Source of the DNA: DATLWN01 sp964492895
GTDB taxonomy: Bacteria; Pseudomonadota; Zetaproteobacteria; Mariprofundales; Mariprofundaceae
DNA: 64,000 bases
Direction: 5' to 3'
NCBI GenBank assembly: GCA_964492895.1
Contig: CAZBLR010000004.1
Span: forward strand, 1 to 64,000
The notes under the pieces are model-generated. The model was given only the letters and a program-made list of their open reading frames with translations. It was not told the origin of the DNA and did no database searches. Positions 36,955 to 48,393 of the stretch are shown piece by piece. The translations under genes were made by a program, and so were the position numbers. Position 1 is the first letter of the stretch. Every line of letters starts with the position of its first letter.

Positions 36955-38538
36955 CTACCTCAGCGTCGCAATTTCATGGACTTGGCCGTTCTCGGCCAGC
37001 GCCGCCGCAGCCGGCAGCTTGCTGGTCGAGGCCTGGGCCACCAGGTGCTCCACCGAGGCATGCATGACGTTCAGCACCGGCTTCGGATACAGTCCCAGCC
37101 AGACCACCAGCAGGATCAGCGGCACGAAATAGGCGAACTCGCGCTTGTTCATGTCGGGCATGGACTTGACCGTGTCCTTGACCAGATCGCCGAACACCAC
37201 GCGCTTGTACATCCACAGCGTGTAGCAGGCCGACAGCACCACGCTGGTCGCCGCACCGACGGCCACCCACTTGGTGGAGATGGCCAGGTGCGCCTGGGCC
37301 GCGGCGGCGGACTTGAACGTGCCGAGCAGCACCATGATCTCACCGATGAAGGCCGACGCCCCGGGCAGCGCCACGTTGGCCATCGCGAACACCATGAACA
37401 CGGCTGCGAACAGGGGCATGACGTTGACCACGCCGCCGTAATCGGCGATCAGGCGCGTGTGCAGCCGGTCGTACATGACGCCGACGCACAGGAACAGGGC
37501 GGCGGCCACGAAGCCGTGGCTGATCATGCCGAAGATCGCCCCCTCGACGGCCTGCTGGGTGAGCATGAAGGTGCCGAGCGTGACGAAGCCCATGTGCGCG
37601 ATCGACGAATAGGCGATCAGACGCTTCATGTCCTCCTGCATCATCGCCACCAGCGAGATGTAGATGATGGCGATCAGCGACAGGGCCACGACCAGCGGCA
37701 CGAAGAACTGCGAGGCGTCCGGGCAGATCGGCAGCGAGAAGCGCAGGAAGCCGTAGGCGCCCATCTTCAGCAGGATGCCGGCCAGGATCACGGAGCCGGC
37801 CGTCGGCGCCTCGGTATGGGCATCGGGCAGCCAGGTATGCACCGGCCACATCGGCACCTTGACGGCGAAGGCCACCAAAAAGGCCAGCCACAACCAGATC
37901 TGCCAGTGCATGTCGAAGGGGTAGGCCATCAGCTTCTGGATGTCGAAGGTGTGGCCGGCCTTGAAGTACATGGCCAGCACCGCGATCAGCATCAGCACCG
38001 AGCCGCCCAGCGTATACAGGAAGAACTTGATCGTGGCGTAGACGCGGTTCTTGCCGCCCCAGACACCGATGATCAGGTACATCGGCAGCAGCATCGCCTC
38101 CCAGAAGAAGTAGAACAGCACCGAATCCAGGGCCGAGAACACGCCGATCAGCGTCGTCTCGAGCACCAGGAAGGCCAGCATGTACTCCTTGACGCGCGTC
38201 TGGATGCAGCGCCAGGCCGAGACGATGCAGATCACGGTCAGCAGGCTGGTCAGCAGGATGAACGGCATCGAGATGCCGTCGACACCCAGCCGGTAGTTGA
38301 TGTTGAAGCTGGAAATCCAGGGGTGCAGCTCCTCGAACTGCATGTGGTGCGTCGACGGATCGAAGCTGAAGAACAGCGGCAGGGTCACGATGAAGGTCGC
38401 CACCGACACGGCGAGCGCCGACCAGCGCACGGCCATATCGCCGCGCACGAACAGCCAGATGGCGATGGCCCCCGCCAGCGGCAGGAAGATGCTCAGAGAC
38501 AGGATGGGGAATCCGAGAACGTTGTTCAGCTGCTCCAT
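36955..38538 (-). CDS. nuoM: NADH-quinone oxidoreductase subunit M
   Basis: A 527-residue antiporter-like proton-pumping subunit. Diagnostic blocks are YRLGVDGISMPFILLT, FFWEAMLLPMYLIIGVWGG (key Glu of helix 5), VKVPMWPVHTWLPDAHTEAP (key Lys and HTWLPDAH) and EDMKRLIAYSSIAHMGF. It ends directly against the first nuoN ATG and follows nuoL by 10 bp. Confidence 0.97.
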   Translation of the reverse strand: MEQLNNVLGFPILSLSIFLPLAGAIAIWLFVRGDMAVRWSALAVSVATFIVTLPLFFSFDPSTHHMQFEELHPWISSFNINYRLGVDGISMPFILLTSLLTVICIVSAWRCIQTRVKEYMLAFLVLETTLIGVFSALDSVLFYFFWEAMLLPMYLIIGVWGGKNRVYATIKFFLYTLGGSVLMLIAVLAMYFKAGHTFDIQKLMAYPFDMHWQIWLWLAFLVAFAVKVPMWPVHTWLPDAHTEAPTAGSVILAGILLKMGAYGFLRFSLPICPDASQFFVPLVVALSLIAIIYISLVAMMQEDMKRLIAYSSIAHMGFVTLGTFMLTQQAVEGAIFGMISHGFVAAALFLCVGVMYDRLHTRLIADYGGVVNVMPLFAAVFMVFAMANVALPGASAFIGEIMVLLGTFKSAAAAQAHLAISTKWVAVGAATSVVLSACYTLWMYKRVVFGDLVKDTVKSMPDMNKREFAYFVPLILLVVWLGLYPKPVLNVMHASVEHLVAQASTSKLPAAAALAENGQVHEIATLR

Positions 38539-38548
38539 CTCTTCTCCC

Positions 38549-40540
38549 TCAGGCCTTCAGAATCAGGTAGGTCAGCACGGCGAACAGCCCCAGCACCATG
38601 GCGAAGGCATAGTGGTAGATCATGCCGGTCTGGATCTCGCGCAGCCTGGCCGCGCCCCCCTTGATGGTGTTGACGATGCCGCCGTGGATGATGCCGCCGT
38701 CGATCAGGCCGAGATCGGCCTTGCGCCACAACCATGTGCCCAGGCGGCGGGCCGAGCGCACGAACAGCCACTGGTACAGCTCGTCCCAGTACCACTTGTT
38801 GAGCAGGAAGGCGTGCAGGCGCGGCATGGCGGACGCCAGGCGCGCGGGCGCCTTGTTCTCGCGGAAATACATCCAGAAGGCGGTGGCGATACCGAGGATG
38901 GCCAGGATCGACGGCCCGAACTCGATCCAGCCCATCGACATGCTGTGCCCGCGCATGTGCTCCGCCGCCTCGAGCTTGGCGATCGGATTGTGCCCCGCCA
39001 GCACGAAGATGCTGTGCCCGAAGTAGCCCCCCGGCCCGTCCTGGATGATATCGAGCACGCTGTGGCCGAACCAGCCGGCCAGCACCGCTCCGACGGACAG
39101 CACCATCAGCGGCACCGTGATCACCCACGGGGACTCGTGCAGGTGCGACTTGGTCTCGGGCGGTACCCGGTCCGAGTTGTGGAAGGTCAGCAGGAACATG
39201 CGGAAGGTGTAGAACGCCGTCATGAACACGGCGGTCAGCACCGCCAGGTAGGCGAATTCGCTGGCCCAGCCCATGCCGCGCACCGCCGCCGCCTCGATGA
39301 TGACGTCCTTGGACCAGAAGCCCGCGAACGGGAAGATGCCGGACAGCGCCAGGGCGCCGATCAGCATCGTCCAGTAGGTGATCGGCATGTACTTGCGCAG
39401 CTGGCCCATCTTGCGGATGTCCTGCTCGGCCATCATGCCGTGGATCACCGAGCCCGCGCCGAGGAACAGCAGTGCCTTGAAGTAGGCGTGCGTGACCAGG
39501 TGGAAGATGCCGGCCGAATAGGCCGACACGCCGCAGGCCACGAACATGTAGCCGAGCTGCGAGCAGGTGGAATAGGCGATCACGCGCTTGATGTCATTCT
39601 GCACCATGCCGATGGTGGCGCACATCCAGGCCGTGATGCCGCCGACCACCGTCACCAGTTGCAGCGCCGTATCCGAGAACTCGAACATCGGCGACAGGCG
39701 CGCGACCATGAACACGCCGGCGGTCACCATGGTCGCGGCATGGATCAGGGCCGAGATCGGCGTCGGGCCCTCCATCGAGTCGGGCAGCCACACGTGCAGC
39801 GGCACCTGGGCGCTCTTGCCCATGGCCCCGATGAACAGCGCCACGCAGATGAAGGTGATGGCCGAGACGTGCAGGCCCAGCGACGGCACGTCCAGGCTCT
39901 GGCCGGTGGCCACGAAGGCCTGCACGGACTTGAACACCGGCAGGTATTCGACGGTGCCGAAGTAGTACCAGACGGCCAGGATGCCGATGGCGAAGCCGAA
40001 ATCGCCGACGCGGTTGACGATGAAGGCCTTCATCGAGGCGACGTTGGCGCTCTCCTTCTTGAACCAGAAACCGATCAGCAGGTAGGAGAACAGGCCCACC
40101 GCCTCCCAGCCGAAGAACAGCGTGAAGAAGTTGCTGCCCATGACCAGCACCAGCATCGAGAACGTGAAGCCGGAGATGTACGAGAAGAAACGCGGATAGC
40201 CCGGATCGCCGTGCATGTAGCCGATGGTGTACACGTGCACGCAGGCCGACACCACCGTCACCGTCACCATCATGATCGCCGTCAGGCGGTCGATCAGCAG
40301 GCCGACCGGCACCTGCAGGTCTCCGGAGATGACCCAGGTCCACAGGTTGCCGGTGAAGGAGGCCCCGTCCAGCACCTGCAGGAACACGTGGATCGACAGC
40401 ACGGCCGCCCCGATCACGCCCAGCGAGCAGATCCAGTGCGACAGCCTGTCCTTCAGGGCCCAGCCGAACAGGCCGACCGTCAGGGCAGCGACCAGCGGCA
40501 GTGCCGGGATGGCCAGTAGCTCGGCGGTATTGAGCGTCAT
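38549..40540 (-). CDS. nuoL: NADH-quinone oxidoreductase subunit L
   Basis: A 663-residue distal antiporter-like subunit with the long lateral helix at the C-terminus. Signatures: FFGWEAVGLFSYLLIGFW, AMGKSAQVPLHVWLPDSMEGPTPIS and QNDIKRVIAYSTCSQLGYM (quoted in part). The start MTLNTAELLAIPALP (40540) is chosen over a GTG 18 bp upstream, with AGGAA 9 nt before. Confidence 0.97.
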   Translation of the reverse strand: MTLNTAELLAIPALPLVAALTVGLFGWALKDRLSHWICSLGVIGAAVLSIHVFLQVLDGASFTGNLWTWVISGDLQVPVGLLIDRLTAIMMVTVTVVSACVHVYTIGYMHGDPGYPRFFSYISGFTFSMLVLVMGSNFFTLFFGWEAVGLFSYLLIGFWFKKESANVASMKAFIVNRVGDFGFAIGILAVWYYFGTVEYLPVFKSVQAFVATGQSLDVPSLGLHVSAITFICVALFIGAMGKSAQVPLHVWLPDSMEGPTPISALIHAATMVTAGVFMVARLSPMFEFSDTALQLVTVVGGITAWMCATIGMVQNDIKRVIAYSTCSQLGYMFVACGVSAYSAGIFHLVTHAYFKALLFLGAGSVIHGMMAEQDIRKMGQLRKYMPITYWTMLIGALALSGIFPFAGFWSKDVIIEAAAVRGMGWASEFAYLAVLTAVFMTAFYTFRMFLLTFHNSDRVPPETKSHLHESPWVITVPLMVLSVGAVLAGWFGHSVLDIIQDGPGGYFGHSIFVLAGHNPIAKLEAAEHMRGHSMSMGWIEFGPSILAILGIATAFWMYFRENKAPARLASAMPRLHAFLLNKWYWDELYQWLFVRSARRLGTWLWRKADLGLIDGGIIHGGIVNTIKGGAARLREIQTGMIYHYAFAMVLGLFAVLTYLILKA

Positions 40541-40570
40541 ATGAACGGTTTCCTGCACCCCAGCCTCCCC

Positions 40571-40876
40571 TTAGCCCTGCAAGGTGTTGATGTCTTCGAC
40601 GTCGATCGAGCGGCGCAGGCGATAGAAGGCCACCAGGATCGCCAGGCCGACGGCCACCTCACTGGCCGCCACCGTCAGCACGAAGAACACGAAGATCTGG
40701 CCGGCCAGGTCGTTGAGGAAATGCGAGAAGGCGACCAGGTTGATGTTGACCGCCAGGAGCATCAGCTCGATGCACATCAACAGCACGATGACGTTCTTGC
40801 GGTTCAGGAACAGGCCGATCACGCCGAGCGTGAACAGGCAGGCGCCGACCGCCAGATACGATGACAATCCGACCAT
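40571..40876 (-). CDS. nuoK: NADH-quinone oxidoreductase subunit K
   Basis: A 101-residue subunit with three helices. The conserved Glu of proton transfer are in NVIVLLMCIELMLLAVNIN and LTVAASEVAVGLAILV. Its ATG overlaps the nuoJ stop by one base (TAATG). Confidence 0.97.
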   Translation of the reverse strand: MVGLSSYLAVGACLFTLGVIGLFLNRKNVIVLLMCIELMLLAVNINLVAFSHFLNDLAGQIFVFFVLTVAASEVAVGLAILVAFYRLRRSIDVEDINTLQG

Positions 40877-41454
40877 TACATCCTCACCTTGCGCATCCGG
40901 TCTTCCCTGCGGACGTTGACCTGCGCCGAAATATTCTGGTACTTGGCGTCCTTGCGGCTGCGGATGGTCAGCACCACGGCCCCGACCAGCGCCACCAGCA
41001 GGATCAGGGCCGCCACCTCGAAGCCCAGCAGGTACTTGGTGTACAGGATCTTGCCGATCTCCACCGTGTTGTTGACTTCCTGCAGCATGTGGCCGGCGGC
41101 CGGCTGCACCGTGAACACGCCGCTGGTGGCGGCGGCGATGAGCTCGATGAACAGCACCAGGGCGATGACGCCGCCGACCGGCAGGTACAGCAGGAAGCCT
41201 TCCTTCATCTTGACAGCGTTGACCTCGAGCATCATCACCACGAACATGAACAGCACCATCACGGCACCGACGTAGACCAGGATCAGGACGATGCCGATGA
41301 ACTCGGCGTCGAGCATGAAGAACAGACCGGCGGCATTGAAGAAGCAGAAGATCAGGAACATCACCGAATGCACGGTGTTGCGCGCCAGCACGACGCCCAG
41401 GCCACCGATCACGGCCATGGTCGCAAACAGATAGAAAAAACCGCTCTCGAGCAT
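40876..41454 (-). CDS. nuoJ: NADH-quinone oxidoreductase subunit J
   Basis: A 192-residue membrane subunit with five helices, including the pi-bulge helix LILVYVGAVMVLFMFVVMML. The start MLESGFFYLFATMAVIGG follows the family; a much longer open frame upstream is non-coding for NuoJ. It lies 26 bp after nuoI. Confidence 0.97.
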   Translation of the reverse strand: MLESGFFYLFATMAVIGGLGVVLARNTVHSVMFLIFCFFNAAGLFFMLDAEFIGIVLILVYVGAVMVLFMFVVMMLEVNAVKMKEGFLLYLPVGGVIALVLFIELIAAATSGVFTVQPAAGHMLQEVNNTVEIGKILYTKYLLGFEVAALILLVALVGAVVLTIRSRKDAKYQNISAQVNVRREDRMRKVRM

Positions 41455-41480
41455 CTCCCCTCCCTCGATCGGATCAGACG

Positions 41481-41969
41481 TCAGCTGTAACGCGCATCGG
41501 CAGCCAGGTTCGCCGAAATCTGGCTCTCGTAGCGATCGCCGTTGTCCAGCAGCATGTCCTTGGTGTAGTACAGGGCCGCGCGCGTTTCGCTGGCGTATTC
41601 GAATTCCTGGGTCTCGACGATGGCGTCGACCGGGCAGGCCTCCTGGCACAGGCCGCAGTAGATGCACTTGGTCATGTCGATGTCGTAGCGGGTGGTGCGC
41701 CGGGTGCCGTCCTCGCGCTCCTCGGACTCGATGACGATGGCCAGCGCCGGGCACACGACCTCGCACAGCTTGCAGGCGATGCAGCGCTCCTCGCCGCTCT
41801 CGTAGCGACGCAGTGCGTGCAGGCCGCGGAAACGCGGCGAAAGCGGCGTCCGCTCCTCCGGGTACTCCACCGTGATCTTCTTCTTGAACATGTACTTGCC
41901 CGTCAGCATCAGGCCGCGCAGCAGCTCGGTCAGCAGCCAGGTCCGGACGGCACGCTTGATCAGATTCAT
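41481..41969 (-). CDS. nuoI: NADH-quinone oxidoreductase subunit I
   Basis: A 162-residue ferredoxin-like subunit binding two 4Fe-4S clusters (N6a, N6b) via CIACKLCEVVCPALAI and CIYCGLCQEACPVDAI. It passes electrons towards N2 in NuoB. The N-terminal amphipathic region (LLRGLMLTGKYMF) docks on the membrane arm. Confidence 0.98.
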   Translation of the reverse strand: MNLIKRAVRTWLLTELLRGLMLTGKYMFKKKITVEYPEERTPLSPRFRGLHALRRYESGEERCIACKLCEVVCPALAIVIESEEREDGTRRTTRYDIDMTKCIYCGLCQEACPVDAIVETQEFEYASETRAALYYTKDMLLDNGDRYESQISANLAADARYS

Positions 41970-41978
41970 ACCCTCCTC

Positions 41979-43037
41979 CTACGGACGCCAGAAGCCGATG
42001 ATCTCGGACAGGCCCGGGGTGTACATGGCGATGCCCACCACCGCGATCCATGCCATCGTCCATGGCAGGAAGACCTTCCAGCCCAGGCGCATCAGCTGGT
42101 CGTAGCGATAGCGCGGGAACGAGGCACGGAACCAGATGAACACGAACAGCAGGAAGCAGGCCTTCAGGATCAGCCAGACGGTGCCGGGAACGATGTCCAG
42201 CGCCGGGATCGGGGCGTTCCAGCCGCCGAAGAACAGGATGCTGGTCATCAGGCTGATCAGGATCATGGCGGCGTATTCCGCCAGCGAGAAGACCGCGAAC
42301 CACATGCCGGAGTACTCGACGAAATAGCCGGCGACGATCTCCGCCTCGCCCTCCGGCAGGTCGAACGGCACGCGGTTGGTCTCGGCGCAGCCGGAAATGA
42401 AGTAGACCAGCAGCATCGGGAACAGCGGGATCATGTACCAGTGCCAGAAGCCGCCGGCCTGGGCGCGTACGATGTCGGCCAGGTTCAGGCTTCCGGCCAG
42501 CATCAGCACGGTCACTAGCGCGAAGCCCATCGACACCTCGTAGGAGATCATCTGGCCGCTGGAGCGCAGGGCACCCAAAAAAGCGTACTTCGAGTTCGAC
42601 GACCAGCCGGCCATCAGGATGCCGTAGATGCTGAGGCTGGAGATGGCCATCACGTACAGCACGCCGATGTTCAGGTTGGCGATGGCCATCACGTGCGGGC
42701 TGGCCCACAGGCCGAACAGCGAGGTCTGGCCGAACGGGATCACGGCGAAGGCGATCAGGGCCGGCACCAGCGACATCACGGGTGCGGCCACGAACAGAAA
42801 CTTGTTGGCCCGCGTCGGAATGATGGTTTCCTTGAAGAACAGCTTGATGCCGTCGGCGATCGGCTGCAGCAGCCCCGCCCAGCCGACGCGGTTGCAGCCC
42901 TTGCGCGCCTGGGCCCAGCCGATGATACGCCGCTCGAAGTAGGTGGTGTAGGCCACGCCCAGCGCCACCGGCACCGCGATGGCCAGGATCTCCAGGGCCC
43001 AGATGCCCGCCTGAATCGCCATGTCCACTCCGCTCAT
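41979..43037 (-). CDS. nuoH: NADH-quinone oxidoreductase subunit H
   Basis: A 352-residue membrane subunit forming much of the quinone tunnel. Signatures are YFERRIIGWAQARKGCNRVG, GWSSNSKYAFLGALRSSGQM, ETNRVPFDLPEGEAEIVAGY and WFRASFPRYRYDQLMRLGWK. Its ATG overlaps the nuoG stop by one base (TGATG). Confidence 0.97.
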   Translation of the reverse strand: MSGVDMAIQAGIWALEILAIAVPVALGVAYTTYFERRIIGWAQARKGCNRVGWAGLLQPIADGIKLFFKETIIPTRANKFLFVAAPVMSLVPALIAFAVIPFGQTSLFGLWASPHVMAIANLNIGVLYVMAISSLSIYGILMAGWSSNSKYAFLGALRSSGQMISYEVSMGFALVTVLMLAGSLNLADIVRAQAGGFWHWYMIPLFPMLLVYFISGCAETNRVPFDLPEGEAEIVAGYFVEYSGMWFAVFSLAEYAAMILISLMTSILFFGGWNAPIPALDIVPGTVWLILKACFLLFVFIWFRASFPRYRYDQLMRLGWKVFLPWTMAWIAVVGIAMYTPGLSEIIGFWRP

Positions 43038-45391
43038 CACCCCTCTCCCTTCAGCGAGGCCGAATCGGCGCTGCACAGATCACCGGCGGCACCCCCCTTG
43101 GCCACGAACAGCACGCCCGGGGACACATCGTCGCGCACGCACACCTTGCACTGGAACGTGCCCTGGTCCGTCGTCACCGACATCGGACCCTCCTTGAGCT
43201 TCAGCGCGGCCAGCGTCTGGGGATTGACGACGACATCGCCGATCGGGTGCAGGTCGGCGGCCTCGGTCAGCAGCGTGGAGGCACGCGCCCACATGCCCTC
43301 GCGATACATCGAGAAACGGCTGACCACGTCCAGACCGTGGTTCGGCTTGTAGGCCGGCAGGGATCCGGCCTTCGGGTTGCGGCGCGCCGGCGCCAGGTAG
43401 GCGTCGATGATCTCGGCATCCGCCGCCTTCTCGAGCTCCGGCATGAAGCGCTCCACATGCGCGCGCATCTCCTCGAGGTTGATGGCCGGCACCTCGCAGC
43501 CGGTCGCCTGGACCAGGCGCATCATCACCTTCCACAGCGGCCGCTCCTGGCCGATCGACACCAGCGGCGTGCGCGCCTCGCGCACGCGGCCCTCCATGTT
43601 GACGAAATGGCCCTCGATCTCGGAATAGGCCGCGGCCGGCAGCAGCACCTCGGCATGGGCACTGATGGCACCGGCGATGGAGCCGACCTGCACCAGCGGC
43701 ACCTTGGCCAGCGCCGCCTTGGCCTCGACCGGGAACAGGCCGTCGCCGATCGGGTCGCTGCCGACCACCAGCAGGGCCTCGATGTCGCCGGCCGCCGCCG
43801 CCTCGAAGATGTCGCCGGCACCGCTGCGCACGTCGCCGAAGATGGCGCCGAGCACCTGGGCGTTCATGCCCTCCGGGATCAGGTTGCGCCCATCGCGGCC
43901 CGCCTCGGCATGGCCGCAGGCGCGCATCAGCAGGTCCAGGCCATGGATCAGGGCCGCGGCGTCCGGGTGCGAACGGATCTCCTCGCCGACCAGCAGGGCG
44001 CAGCTGTCGGCAAGCAGCGCATCGGCCAGGATCTTGCCGGCCTCGTGGCGCTCGGCCACCGCGTTCATCCACACGTCCATGCCGGCCGCCGTCTTGCCGA
44101 ACTCCTTGGCCTGCTCCATGGCACGGGCGATCACCGCCGGCCAGTCGCGCGGCCGGATCAGCGCGTCGTTGCTGAGCTTGTCGGTATTGGTGCGGTAGTT
44201 CATGGCGCCGATGCGCGTTACCGGCCCGCCCTGGTGCATGCGCTTGCGCAGGCGCTGCATCAGGATCGGCAGGCGCTGGCGCAGGTCGGAGCCGAGGATC
44301 ACCACCTGGTCGGAGGACTCGATCTGCTCCACGGTCATCGCGAAGCCTTCCTCGAAGGCGAACGGACGGTAATCGCGGCGATACAGGTCGCAGGCGACCT
44401 TGGCGTCGGGGAAGGCCGCGTCGTGCAGCAGCCGGATCGAGGTCAGGCCCTCGACGCTCCACAGCGGCGAGCAGATGATGCCGATGCGCTTGCCCTTCAG
44501 CAGCTCGACGGCGCGGCCAACGGCCTCGTCCCAGCTCACATCGGTCAGATTGCCGTCGATACGCATCTTGGGCGCCAGGATGCGCTGATCGGAACGGAAG
44601 GAGTCGTAGACGTAGCGCCCGCGGTCGCAGATCCAGGGCTCCACGCCGCCGTGCAGCGGGCGGATGCGGATGACCTCGTCACCGCGCGATTCGATGCTGA
44701 TGTCGCAACCGTTCGGGCACTGGGTACAGGTGGACTTGTGGCGGTTCACCTCCCACGGGCGGGCGACGTCGTTCGACGGCTTGTCGAGCAGGGCCCCGAC
44801 CGGGCAGACGTCGGCCAGGTTGCCGGAGAGCTCGGAGCTCAGCGTATCCTCGACGATGCCGGCGATGGTCATGTGGTCGCCACGGTTCAGCACGCCCATG
44901 TCGCCGGTGCCGGCGATCTCGTCGGCGAAGCGCACGCAGCGGGTGCAATGGATGCAGCGGGTCATGCAGGTGCTGACGAACGGCCCCAGTTCGTAGTTGA
45001 CGACGGCGCGCTTGGGCTCGACGTAGCGGCCGTTGCCCACCCCATAGTCCATCGAGTAGTCCTGCAGCTTGCAGCTGCCGCCCTGGTCGCAGACCGGGCA
45101 GTCCAGCGGATGGTGGATCAGCAGGTACTCCATGACCATCTGCCGATCCTTCTTCAGGCCCTCGGTGTGCGTGCGCACGTGCATGCCCTCGGCCACGGGG
45201 GTGCAGCAGGAGGCCGCCGGCTTGGCCCAGCCCTCGATCTCGACCAGGCACATGCGGCAGTTCGCCGCCACCGACAGCTGCGGGTGGTAACAGAAATACG
45301 GCACGTTGACGTCGTGCTTCCGGCATGCCTCAAGGATGCTGGTCCCGGCCGGGACCGTGACTTCCTCATCGTTGATGTACAGCGTGGTCAT
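43037..45391 (-). CDS. nuoG: NADH-quinone oxidoreductase subunit G
   Basis: A 784-residue peripheral subunit. The N-terminal 2Fe-2S ferredoxin domain has CYHPQLSVAANCRMC; then come the His/Cys N5 cluster (HHPLDCPVCDQGGSC) and 4Fe-4S sites CIHCTRCVRF with VCPVGAL, and the CTQCPNGCDI set of cluster N7. The rest is a molybdopterin-oxidoreductase-like domain without cofactor role. A 43-bp gap separates it from nuoF. Confidence 0.97.
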   Translation of the reverse strand: MTTLYINDEEVTVPAGTSILEACRKHDVNVPYFCYHPQLSVAANCRMCLVEIEGWAKPAASCCTPVAEGMHVRTHTEGLKKDRQMVMEYLLIHHPLDCPVCDQGGSCKLQDYSMDYGVGNGRYVEPKRAVVNYELGPFVSTCMTRCIHCTRCVRFADEIAGTGDMGVLNRGDHMTIAGIVEDTLSSELSGNLADVCPVGALLDKPSNDVARPWEVNRHKSTCTQCPNGCDISIESRGDEVIRIRPLHGGVEPWICDRGRYVYDSFRSDQRILAPKMRIDGNLTDVSWDEAVGRAVELLKGKRIGIICSPLWSVEGLTSIRLLHDAAFPDAKVACDLYRRDYRPFAFEEGFAMTVEQIESSDQVVILGSDLRQRLPILMQRLRKRMHQGGPVTRIGAMNYRTNTDKLSNDALIRPRDWPAVIARAMEQAKEFGKTAAGMDVWMNAVAERHEAGKILADALLADSCALLVGEEIRSHPDAAALIHGLDLLMRACGHAEAGRDGRNLIPEGMNAQVLGAIFGDVRSGAGDIFEAAAAGDIEALLVVGSDPIGDGLFPVEAKAALAKVPLVQVGSIAGAISAHAEVLLPAAAYSEIEGHFVNMEGRVREARTPLVSIGQERPLWKVMMRLVQATGCEVPAINLEEMRAHVERFMPELEKAADAEIIDAYLAPARRNPKAGSLPAYKPNHGLDVVSRFSMYREGMWARASTLLTEAADLHPIGDVVVNPQTLAALKLKEGPMSVTTDQGTFQCKVCVRDDVSPGVLFVAKGGAAGDLCSADSASLKGEG

Positions 45392-45434
45392 GCCAATCGT
45401 CCTCCATGGACATTGCCTGTGGTGTAGCGGTTCA

Positions 45435-46708
<1,274 letters not shown>

Positions 46709-46712
<4 letters not shown>

Positions 46713-47218
46713 GCCGCACCCCCTTCGGACCGGCCCTGGCGGATCACCTCGTCGAGATGTCCCGCGTCGACCTTCTCATGGTACAGCCCGTCGATCTGCA
46801 CCACCGGTGCGCCGCCGCAGGCACCCAGGCACTCGACCTCGGTCACCGTGAACAGCCCGTCCGGCGTCGTCTCGCCGAGCCTGATGCCGAGGCTGTCGCA
46901 CAGATGGCGCACCAGCGCACCCGAGCCGTTCAGCATGCACGAGGCGTTGGTGCACACCTCCAGCAGGTGCCGTCCGCACGGCTGTTCGCGGAACATCGTG
47001 TAGAAGGTCACGACCTCGCGCACGTGCATCAGGCGCAGCTCGAGCAGGTCGGCCACCATCTGCTGCACCGCCATCGACAGATAGCCGAAATCCTGCTGCG
47101 CCATGTGCAGCACCGGCAGCAACGCCGAACGCGGCTGCGGATACTTGGCGACCAGCACCTTGATCTCCTCGAGCCGCGCGTCGGAGAACCGCGGCTGGGC
47201 CTGCTCTTGTGCACTCAT
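46709..47218 (-). CDS. nuoE: NADH-quinone oxidoreductase subunit E
   Basis: A 169-residue thioredoxin-like subunit binding 2Fe-2S cluster N1a. Ligands are Cys in EVCTNASC and ECLGACGGAP. The start MSAQEQAQPRFSD is chosen because it overlaps the nuoD stop; further upstream is NuoD sequence in another frame. Confidence 0.97.
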
Positions 47219-48393
47219 CGGTCCACCTCGCCAAACACGATGTCCTGGGTGCCGAGGATCGTCACCACATCGGCGATCATGTGCCCGCGGCACATGTAGT
47301 CCAGCGCCTCCAGATGCGCGAAGCCCGGCGCCCGGATCTTCATGCGGTAGGGCTTGTTCGAGCCGTCGGAAACGATGTAGACGCCGAACTCGCCCTTCGG
47401 ATGCTCGACGGCGGCATAGACCTCGTTCGCCGGCACATGGAAGCCTTCGGAGAAGTACTTGAAGTGGTGGATCAGGGCCTCCATGTCCGACTTCATCAGG
47501 CCGCGGCGCGGGTTGGTCAGCTTGTAGTCGTCGATCTTCACCGGCCCGGGGTTCTTGGCCAGCCAGTCCACGCACTGCTTGATGATGCGGTTGGACTGGC
47601 GCATCTCCTCGACGCGCACCAGGTAGCGGTCGTAGGTGTCGCCGGTGACGCCGACCGGGATGTCGAAGTCCATCCTGTCGTAGACGTCGTACGGCTGCGT
47701 CTTGCGCAGGTCCCAGGCGATGCCGGAGCCGCGGATCATCGGCCCGGTGAAGCCCCAGGCGAGTGCGGCCTCCTGGTCGACGATGCCGACGTCGACGGTG
47801 CGCTGCTTCCAGATGCGGTTCTCGGTCAAGAGCGTCTCGTATTCGTCCACGTAGCCGGGGAAGCGCTCGGTGAAGGCGTCGATCTTCTCGAGCAGACCCT
47901 CCGGCATGTCCTTGTTGACGCCGCCCGGGCGGAAATAGGCCGCATGCATGCGCGCACCGCTCACGGCCTCGTAGTAGTCGAAGATATCCTCGCGCTCGCG
48001 GAAGCAGTACAGGAACACCGTCATGGCGCCGATGTCCAGCGCATGCGCGCCCAGCCACAGGCAGTGGTTCAGGATGCGCGTCAGCTCGGCGAACATGACG
48101 CGGATGTACTGCGCCCGCTCCGGCGGCGTGATGCCGAGCAGCTTCTCGACGGCCAGCGCATAGGCATGCTCGTTGGCCATCATCGACACGTAGTCGAAGC
48201 GGTCGAAATAGGGGATGTTCTGCAGGTAGGTCTTGTACTCGAACAACTTCTCGGTGCCGCGGTGCAGCAGGCCGATATGCGGCTCGGCACGCTCGACGAC
48301 CTCGCCGTCGAGCTCCAGCACCAGGCGCAGCACGCCGTGGGCGGAAGGGTGCTGCGGGCCGAAGTTGATGGTGTAGTTCTTGATCTCAGCCAC
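47215..48393 (-). CDS. nuoD: NADH-quinone oxidoreductase subunit D
   Basis: A 392-residue 49-kDa-type subunit lining the quinone site. The quinone-binding His and Tyr lie in FGPQHPSAHGVLRL and LLHRGTEKLFEYKTYLQ. It is separate from NuoC, unlike the fused NuoCD of enterics and pseudomonads. Overlaps the nuoC end by 8 bp. Confidence 0.97.
   Translation of the reverse strand: MAEIKNYTINFGPQHPSAHGVLRLVLELDGEVVERAEPHIGLLHRGTEKLFEYKTYLQNIPYFDRFDYVSMMANEHAYALAVEKLLGITPPERAQYIRVMFAELTRILNHCLWLGAHALDIGAMTVFLYCFREREDIFDYYEAVSGARMHAAYFRPGGVNKDMPEGLLEKIDAFTERFPGYVDEYETLLTENRIWKQRTVDVGIVDQEAALAWGFTGPMIRGSGIAWDLRKTQPYDVYDRMDFDIPVGVTGDTYDRYLVRVEEMRQSNRIIKQCVDWLAKNPGPVKIDDYKLTNPRRGLMKSDMEALIHHFKYFSEGFHVPANEVYAAVEHPKGEFGVYIVSDGSNKPYRMKIRAPGFAHLEALDYMCRGHMIADVVTILGTQDIVFGEVDR

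Noticed and set aside
35182..38664. A 1160-residue open frame antisense to nuoN and nuoM
   Set aside because: Extremely rich in His, Gln, Asp and Arg, as expected from the reverse complement of membrane-protein codons; no start signal or domain.
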